Below are positions 58,689-64,000 of a DNA stretch of 64,000 nucleotides, one piece after another. Position 1 is the stretch's first letter. Each line of letters begins with the position of its first letter. Below the pieces are notes generated by a model, which searched no databases, was not told where the DNA came from, and worked only from the letters and a program-made list of their open reading frames with translations. Both the position numbers and the translations under genes were made by a program. Where the stretch lies: assembly GCF_900292035.1 (NCBI RefSeq), contig NZ_OMPO01000001.1:999192-1063191 (forward strand), written 5' to 3'. The DNA is from Blastococcus sp. Marseille-P5729 (lineage in GTDB: Bacteria; Actinomycetota; Actinomycetes; Mycobacteriales; Antricoccaceae).

Positions 58689-61600
58689 AGGCGACCCCAG
58701 GTCCGCGGCGTACGCCGCCGCATGTCGAGTGTGTGCGGGTACTCCCGGTTGCTGGCCTGCACCCACGCCATCCGCTCGCGCACCGCCTCGACATCGATGT
58801 CGCCGGTGGAGTGCGCGATGGTCTCGAAACGCGACCAGCGCCGCGACTCCGCCTCCATCGCGTTGACCGGTGGGGTGTCGTACGACCGGCCGCCGGGGTG
58901 GCTGACGTGGTAGCGGGCGCCGCCCAGCGAGCGGCGGTTGTCCAGGTCGACGATGTCGAAGACCAGCGGGCCATCGACCTTGATCGTCGGATGCAGCGCG
59001 CTCCACGGCTGCCAGGCGCGGAACCGGATTCCGGCGACGTGCGTACCGGTCGTCGCGGTGGCCGCGAGCGGTACCGGCACGCCGTTGCACAGCAGCACCT
59101 GCCGGCCCGGGGTCCAGTTCTCGACCTTGACCTGCATCCGCTCGACCGACGAGTCGACATAACGCGCGGTGCCGCCGGAGGTCGACTCCTCGCCGAGAAC
59201 GTGCCACGGCTCGATCGCCGTGCGCAACTCAAGCGAGACCTCACCCACCTGGGTCGAGCCAATCCGCGGGAAGCGGAACTCCATGAACGGCCCCAGCCAC
59301 GAGAGGTCGAACTCGATCCCGTGCGCACGCAGCATCGCGACCACCTCGGCGATGTCCTCGCCGCAGTAGTGCGGCAGCAGGAACTTCTCGTGCAGCGTCG
59401 TCCCCCACCGCACCAGCGGCTGCGAGTAGGGGCGCTGCCAGAACATCGCCACGAGCGAGCGCACCAGTAGGGCCTGGACCAGCGCCATCTGCGGGTGCGG
59501 CGGCATCTCGAAGCCGCGCAGCTCCAGCAGGCCGAGCCGGCCGCGCGCCGAGTCGGGGCTGTAGAGCTTGTCGATGCAGAACTCGGCGCGGTGGGTGTTG
59601 CCGGTGATGTCGGTCAGGATGTGCCGCAGCGCGCGGTCCACGATCCATGGCGGGAAGTGCCAGTTGTGGCTGGAAAGCCGCTCGATCTCGGCCATCGCGA
59701 TCTCGAGCTCGTACAGCATCTCGGGGCGTCCCTCGTCGACCCGCGGCGCCTGCGAGGTGGGCCCGACGAACCGGCCGGAGAACAGGTACGACAGGGACGG
59801 GTGCCGCTGCCAGCAGGTCAGCATCGAGACCAGCAGGTCCGGACGGCGCAGCAGCGGCGAGTCCTTCGGGGTGGGCCCGCCGAGCGTGATGTGGTTGCCG
59901 CCGCCGGTGCCGGTGTGCGTGCCGTCGAGGTCGAACTTCTCGGTCGCAAGCCTTGAGAGCCGCGCCTGCTCGTACAGCGTCGTGGTGAGCTCCCGCAGCG
60001 CCGGCCAGCTCCCAGTGGGCTGCAGGTTGACCTCGATGACGCCCGGGTCAGGCGTGACCATCAGCGTCTCGAGGCGGGTGTCCGGCGGCGGTGGATAGCC
60101 CTCGAGCACCACGGGCGTGCCGGTGTTCTTGGCCGACCGCTCGATCAGCGAGATCAGCGCGACGAAGTCCGCCAGCTCGGTGAGCGGCGGCAGGAAGACG
60201 TACACGAACCCGCCGCGGGCCTCGACGGCCAGCGCCGTACGGCGGGCGCCCTCGGGCGAGATGATGCGGGTCTTCAACCGGCGGGCGGCCTTCAGCTCGC
60301 CGGTCGGCTCGAGATAGGAGGGCTCGGCCTCCAGGTCGGGATCCTTCCAGTCGACGGAGTCCAACGGCAGCCGCAGGCCCGCGGGCGAGTCGCCGGGCAC
60401 CAGCACGAGACGGCCGCGGCGGAACCGCCAGGCCGGGCTGGCCCATCCGTCGCCGTCCTGCGCGGGATGGATCGGGATGACCCACGCGGCGGGCTCGGCG
60501 CCCGCGTGCAGCTGCTCGTCGACCTCCCGGTCCGGCTGCGCCGGGTCGGCGTCGTCGTCCGGGCGTGGCCCGTCCGGCCGGCGCAGGTCGGCGTGCAGGG
60601 CGAGCAGCGCGTCCTCGTACGCCGGGATGCCCTGCGACTCCGGCAGACCGAAGCCGCGCAGCACGGCACGGGTGAGCGCCGCGGCGGCGTCCGGCGCATC
60701 GTCGCGGCGCTGGTCGTCGTCCCACGGGTCGGCCAGCAGCCCGGGGTCGGTCCACAACGGGTCGTCGTCCTTGCGCCAGGTCAGCGCGATCTGCCACCGC
60801 GGCAGCGGCTCGCCGGGATACCACTTGCCCTGTCCGCGGTGCACGATGCCGCCCTTGCCGTAGCGCTCCTGCAGCCGCCCGGCGAGAACCGTGGCACGGT
60901 CACGCTTGTCCTCGCCGTCCGCCTCGGTGGTCCACTGGCCGGAGACCATGTCGTCGACGGCGATGAAGGTCGGCTCGCCGCCCATCGTGAGGCGCACATC
61001 GCGTTCGCGCAGCAGCTCGTCGACGCGTTCGCCGACGGCGTCGACCTTCGCCCACTGCGCCTCGCTGTACGGAAGGGTGACCCTCGGGTCCTCGTGGACG
61101 CGGGTGACGGTGTTGGAGAAGGAGAACTCGACCTCGCACACACCGGTCGCGCCGGAGATCGGCGCCGCGGCCTCGGCGTGCGGCGAGCAGAACAGCGGGA
61201 TGTGCCCCTCCCCGGCGAACAGCGCCGAGGTCGGGTCGAGGCCGATCCAGCCCGCGCCGGGAATGAACACCTCGGCCCACGCGTGCAGGTCGGTGAAGTC
61301 CTGCGCGGGTCCGCTCGGTCCCTCGATCGCCTGGACATCGCTGGAGAGCTGCACGAGGTACCCGGAGACGAACCGCGCGGCCAGGCCCAGCTGGCGCAGC
61401 ACGGACACCAGTAGCCAGGCGCTGTCGCGGCACGACCCGATCGCCCTTTCCAGGGTCTGGTCGGGCGACTGCACGCCCGGCTCCATCCGGACCGAGTAGG
61501 CCACGTCGCGGTAGACGGCGGTGTTGACCTGCACCAGGAAGTCGACGATCCGCAGGCCGTCCTCGGGCACCGGGGGGAGCCCTCGCATCCACTCCCGCAC

Positions 61601-61996
61601 CCCGGGTCCGGGCTGGTCGTGCCCAGGCTCGACGACCGGCTCCAGGTACAGCGCGAGGTCGCGGCGCAGGTCGGCGTCGTACTGGAAGGGGTAGCGCTCG
61701 GCGTACTCCTCGACGAAGAAGTCGAAGGGGTTGATCACCTTCATGTCCGCGACCACGCCGACGGTGATGTCGAGCTCGGTGGCCGGCTCGGGGAACACCA
61801 GCCGCGCCAGCCAGTTGCCGAACGGGTCCTGCTGCCAGTTCAGGAAGTGCTCCGACGGGCTGACCTGCAGCGAGTACGACTCGATGTAGGTGCGCGAATG
61901 CGGTGCCGGCCGCAGCCGGACGGTGTGCGGGAAGATCTTCACCGGCCGGTCGAACCGGTAGGTCGTACGGTGCTCGAGAGCGACCTTGATGCTCAC
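58685..61996 (-). CDS. Transglutaminase / DUF2126 protein
   Basis: An 1103-residue protein. Residues 1-90 form a Bact_transglu_N domain. A transglutaminase core follows with Cys189 (IGSCRDSAWL), His238 (TDLHAWAE) and Asp254 (IGLDPTS). Residues from about 330 to 1095 are the DUF2126 region (VRLTMGGEPTFIAVDD, GKWYPGEPLPRW, GGGNHITLGGP, SFRF-like FLFSGRFVGPTSQAP), which contains amidoligase-like glutamate- and glycine-rich motifs. A variable acidic linker (DGPRPDDDADPAQPDREV) lies near residue 475. It is the first gene of the cluster. No signal peptide is seen. Confidence 0.9.
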   Translation of the reverse strand: MSIKVALEHRTTYRFDRPVKIFPHTVRLRPAPHSRTYIESYSLQVSPSEHFLNWQQDPFGNWLARLVFPEPATELDITVGVVADMKVINPFDFFVEEYAERYPFQYDADLRRDLALYLEPVVEPGHDQPGPGVREWMRGLPPVPEDGLRIVDFLVQVNTAVYRDVAYSVRMEPGVQSPDQTLERAIGSCRDSAWLLVSVLRQLGLAARFVSGYLVQLSSDVQAIEGPSGPAQDFTDLHAWAEVFIPGAGWIGLDPTSALFAGEGHIPLFCSPHAEAAAPISGATGVCEVEFSFSNTVTRVHEDPRVTLPYSEAQWAKVDAVGERVDELLRERDVRLTMGGEPTFIAVDDMVSGQWTTEADGEDKRDRATVLAGRLQERYGKGGIVHRGQGKWYPGEPLPRWQIALTWRKDDDPLWTDPGLLADPWDDDQRRDDAPDAAAALTRAVLRGFGLPESQGIPAYEDALLALHADLRRPDGPRPDDDADPAQPDREVDEQLHAGAEPAAWVIPIHPAQDGDGWASPAWRFRRGRLVLVPGDSPAGLRLPLDSVDWKDPDLEAEPSYLEPTGELKAARRLKTRIISPEGARRTALAVEARGGFVYVFLPPLTELADFVALISLIERSAKNTGTPVVLEGYPPPPDTRLETLMVTPDPGVIEVNLQPTGSWPALRELTTTLYEQARLSRLATEKFDLDGTHTGTGGGNHITLGGPTPKDSPLLRRPDLLVSMLTCWQRHPSLSYLFSGRFVGPTSQAPRVDEGRPEMLYELEIAMAEIERLSSHNWHFPPWIVDRALRHILTDITGNTHRAEFCIDKLYSPDSARGRLGLLELRGFEMPPHPQMALVQALLVRSLVAMFWQRPYSQPLVRWGTTLHEKFLLPHYCGEDIAEVVAMLRAHGIEFDLSWLGPFMEFRFPRIGSTQVGEVSLELRTAIEPWHVLGEESTSGGTARYVDSSVERMQVKVENWTPGRQVLLCNGVPVPLAATATTGTHVAGIRFRAWQPWSALHPTIKVDGPLVFDIVDLDNRRSLGGARYHVSHPGGRSYDTPPVNAMEAESRRWSRFETIAHSTGDIDVEAVRERMAWVQASNREYPHTLDMRRRTPRTWGRL

Positions 61997-62008
61997 GGTC
62001 GAGCGCTC

Positions 62009-63037
62009 CTAGAGCCCACTGTAGGAGTGCAGGCCGGACACGACGGTGTTGACGACGATGAAGTTGAAGGCCATGGTGGCCGCGCCCAGGAGGTTGATGT
62101 ACGCCGCTCGGGTGCCCTTCCATCCGGCGGTTGCGCGGGCGTGCAGGTAGACGGCGTACACGACCCACGAGATGAACGACCAGATCTCCTTGGGGTCCCA
62201 GCCCCAGTAGCGGCCCCAGGCCGACTCGGCCCAGATCGCGCCGGTGATGATCGCGAAGGTCCAGATCGGGAACGCGAAGGTCATCGTGCGGGCGGCGAGC
62301 CGGTCCAGCGCGGTGGACGACGGGAGGTTGCCGGCGACTCGGGAGGGCACGTACCCGCCGGTCTCGCGCTCCTTGGCCTCGTGCCTGGCCTTGACCAGGT
62401 ACAGCCCGGTGCAGATCGCGCTGACCAGGAAGATGCCGGTGGCGATGGTCGCCGCACTGACATGGATGCCCAGCCAGTACGAGCGCAGCGCCGGGACGAC
62501 GGGGCGGGCCTGGGTGTAGAACTTCAGCCCGATCAGCACCAGGATGAACACGACCGGCGGCAGCACGAACACGCCGAGCCTGCGGCGGGAGGGCTTGCGG
62601 ATCGCCAGCACCAGATAGGTGCCGACGGTGAAGATGCAGATCGCGGAGGCGAACTCGAACATGTTGCCCAGGGCGATCCGCTCGGTCGCGATGCCGCGGC
62701 TGACGAGCGCGGCGACCTGCAGGACCAGGCCCAGGCCGGCGAGGGCGAACCCGAGCAGTCCGAGCCGCCGGCCCCAGACCGACGGCGCGGCCGGCTCCTC
62801 GGTATCCACGCCGGTGGCCTCGTCGTGCTCATCGAGGACCGCGACGGTGCCCGCGCCGTCGTGCGCGCCCGCGCCGACGAGCTCCCGCTCGCGCGCCACC
62901 TGACGGGCCCGTGCGCGACGCTCGCTCTTGCCGAAGGCGTAATCACCGCACAGCGCGAACAGGCCAGCCGAGTACGCGACGATCGCCCCCGAGAATAGGT
63001 GGTCGGAGACGGTCGCCAACGACTGGTTCACGCTCAT
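62009..63037 (-). CDS. ccsB: Cytochrome c biogenesis protein CcsB
   Basis: A 342-residue membrane protein of the System II cytochrome c synthase (CcsA/CcsB/ResC naming varies). It has about eight helices, and the heme-handling WWD motif reads WAESAWGRYWGWDPKEIWSF. Conserved histidines lie in YWLGIHVSAATIA and YAVYLHARA. A polar loop of about 50 residues separates helix 1 from helix 2. It lies 55 bases downstream of resB on the same strand and works with it to ligate heme to apocytochromes outside the membrane. Confidence 0.93.
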   Translation of the reverse strand: MSVNQSLATVSDHLFSGAIVAYSAGLFALCGDYAFGKSERRARARQVARERELVGAGAHDGAGTVAVLDEHDEATGVDTEEPAAPSVWGRRLGLLGFALAGLGLVLQVAALVSRGIATERIALGNMFEFASAICIFTVGTYLVLAIRKPSRRRLGVFVLPPVVFILVLIGLKFYTQARPVVPALRSYWLGIHVSAATIATGIFLVSAICTGLYLVKARHEAKERETGGYVPSRVAGNLPSSTALDRLAARTMTFAFPIWTFAIITGAIWAESAWGRYWGWDPKEIWSFISWVVYAVYLHARATAGWKGTRAAYINLLGAATMAFNFIVVNTVVSGLHSYSGL

Positions 63038-63092
63038 GGGGGCTCCTGTTCATCCCGAATGCTCGACCAAGGATACGCGTCCGTCTCGCCGG

Positions 63093-64000
63093 TTACTCAT
63101 CGTCGGTGGGGTCTTCGGGCGGGGTGCTGCCGAGGATTCCCGCGCTGAGCGCGGTGAACTCGTCTCGGAAGGCCTGGTGTCCGGAGTGCGCCAGGCCGCC
63201 GACCTCGACCCGTCGTCCGTCGCCGTCGTCGCTGCCGCGCACCCCCAACCGGCGGCGTCGGGTCAGCAGCGTGACCATCAGTGAGGCGAGCAGGACGACC
63301 GCCGAGCCGAGCACCCAGATCTGGCCCGGGTCGTAGCTGACCTGGAAGGCCGCCCATTGCGCGACCCGGTCGAAGCGGATGTTGGTGCCGTCCGGCAGCG
63401 TGACCGACTCCCCCGGGAGCAGGTTCACCTCGTCGACCCGCTTCAGCAGCCCGGAGTCGATGACCTCCTGGTCGAGGGTGTAGACCGACTGCGGCCGGCC
63501 GGTGTCCAACCCGGTGTAGCCCTGGTAGACGAACAACGCCACGGCGGGATTCAGCAGCCGCGGGTCGGTCGAGACGATCACGCCGTCGCCGGAGTCCTGG
63601 GAGGTCGGCGCGAGGAAGCCCTGGAGCGCCAGCGAATTCTCCGGGTCGCCGGTGTCGAGCTTCAAGGCACCCTCGGAGCCGAAGTTCACCTGATCGGTGG
63701 GCAGGAACGGCGCCTGCTCCTCGCGGACCGTGCCGTCGGGCAGCGTGATCGTGAAGACCGGGGCATAGCCGTGGCCGGTGACGTAGACGCGGACGCCGTC
63801 CACCCGCAGCGGGTCGTTGCTCTCGATGACCGCGGGCTGCTGGCCGCTGCCGGTGTCGTAGTCGATCTCGGTGACGAACGCTGCCGGCGTCAGGTCCGGC
63901 TCGTAGACGACCTCGAAGTCCTTGAGCTCGACACACACGTACGCCAGGTCCTCACCGCTCACCAGCGCGCCGCTGCCGAAGCTGTCATAGGACATCTGCG
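63093..64000 (-). CDS. resB: Cytochrome c biogenesis protein ResB, C-terminal part
   Basis: At least 300 residues of the C-terminal part; the 5' end lies beyond the window. It shows the periplasmic ResB domain (YVCVELKDFEVVYEPDLTPA, GVRVYVTGHGYAPVFTITLP), one transmembrane helix (IWVLGSAVVLLASLMVTLL) and a charged cytoplasmic tail with EVGGLAHSGHQAFRDEF. The tail is typical of actinobacterial ResB. resA and ccdA homologues, expected next to it, would lie outside the window. Confidence 0.9.
   Translation of the reverse strand, partial: QMSYDSFGSGALVSGEDLAYVCVELKDFEVVYEPDLTPAAFVTEIDYDTGSGQQPAVIESNDPLRVDGVRVYVTGHGYAPVFTITLPDGTVREEQAPFLPTDQVNFGSEGALKLDTGDPENSLALQGFLAPTSQDSGDGVIVSTDPRLLNPAVALFVYQGYTGLDTGRPQSVYTLDQEVIDSGLLKRVDEVNLLPGESVTLPDGTNIRFDRVAQWAAFQVSYDPGQIWVLGSAVVLLASLMVTLLTRRRRLGVRGSDDGDGRRVEVGGLAHSGHQAFRDEFTALSAGILGSTPPEDPTDDE

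Overview
The window comes from a GC-rich, aerobic actinobacterium. The evidence is strong G/C preference at third codon positions, frequent GTG starts, a GlnR-type box upstream of amt-glnB-glnD, a DtxR/IdeR-type iron box, a menaquinone (not ubiquinone) pathway, complex I, a succinate dehydrogenase with a single membrane anchor, a KorAB 2-oxoglutarate oxidoreductase, and System II cytochrome c maturation genes (resB, ccsB). The order of the men, fabH, DUF4229 and resB/ccsB genes recalls the menaquinone/cytochrome-c region of mycobacteria. I cannot name a genus from sequence alone.

Layout. 1-8.7 kb: an Asp-rich DxDGDG-repeat protein, tRNA-Tyr, a YajQ-family protein, rmlA, the sdhCAB operon, and a TetR/YdhR-like pair. 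8.9-13 kb: the nitrogen operon amt-glnB-glnD, read leftward behind a GlnR-like box. 13.2-16.8 kb: korAB and a small membrane protein. 16.8-34.1 kb: the complete nuoABCDEFGHIJKLMN operon on the minus strand, ending in a long-chain polyprenyl diphosphate synthase that probably makes the menaquinone side chain. 34.2-49.1 kb: menaquinone genes (menJ, menG, menF, fabH, menD, menC, tesB, menB, menE), interrupted by a deletion scar joining two 5'-truncated genes, a serpin lipoprotein, six tandem 64-bp repeats, and a frameshifted DUF222/HNH gene. 49.2-50.3 kb: DUF4229, an Lrp/AsnC regulator and a tiny membrane protein. 50.3-55.1 kb: an iron-siderophore uptake operon with a near-ideal iron box. 55.1-62 kb: a translationally coupled cluster of two transglutaminase-like proteins and a circularly permuted ATP-grasp/alpha-E fusion. 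62-64 kb: ccsB and most of resB, which runs off the window.

How the genes work together. The core theme is menaquinone-linked respiration. KorAB and succinate dehydrogenase belong to the TCA cycle, Nuo and Sdh reduce menaquinone, the polyprenyl synthase with MenF/D/C/E/B/G/J makes and tailors it, and CcsB/ResB mature the cytochromes c that accept its electrons. menA, menH and a dedicated DHNA-CoA thioesterase are not seen in the window. tesB, lying between menC and menB, is a candidate for the last role. The least explained parts are the transglutaminase/ATP-grasp/alpha-E cluster, the serpin, the 64-bp repeat array and the deletion scar at about 36.73 kb.
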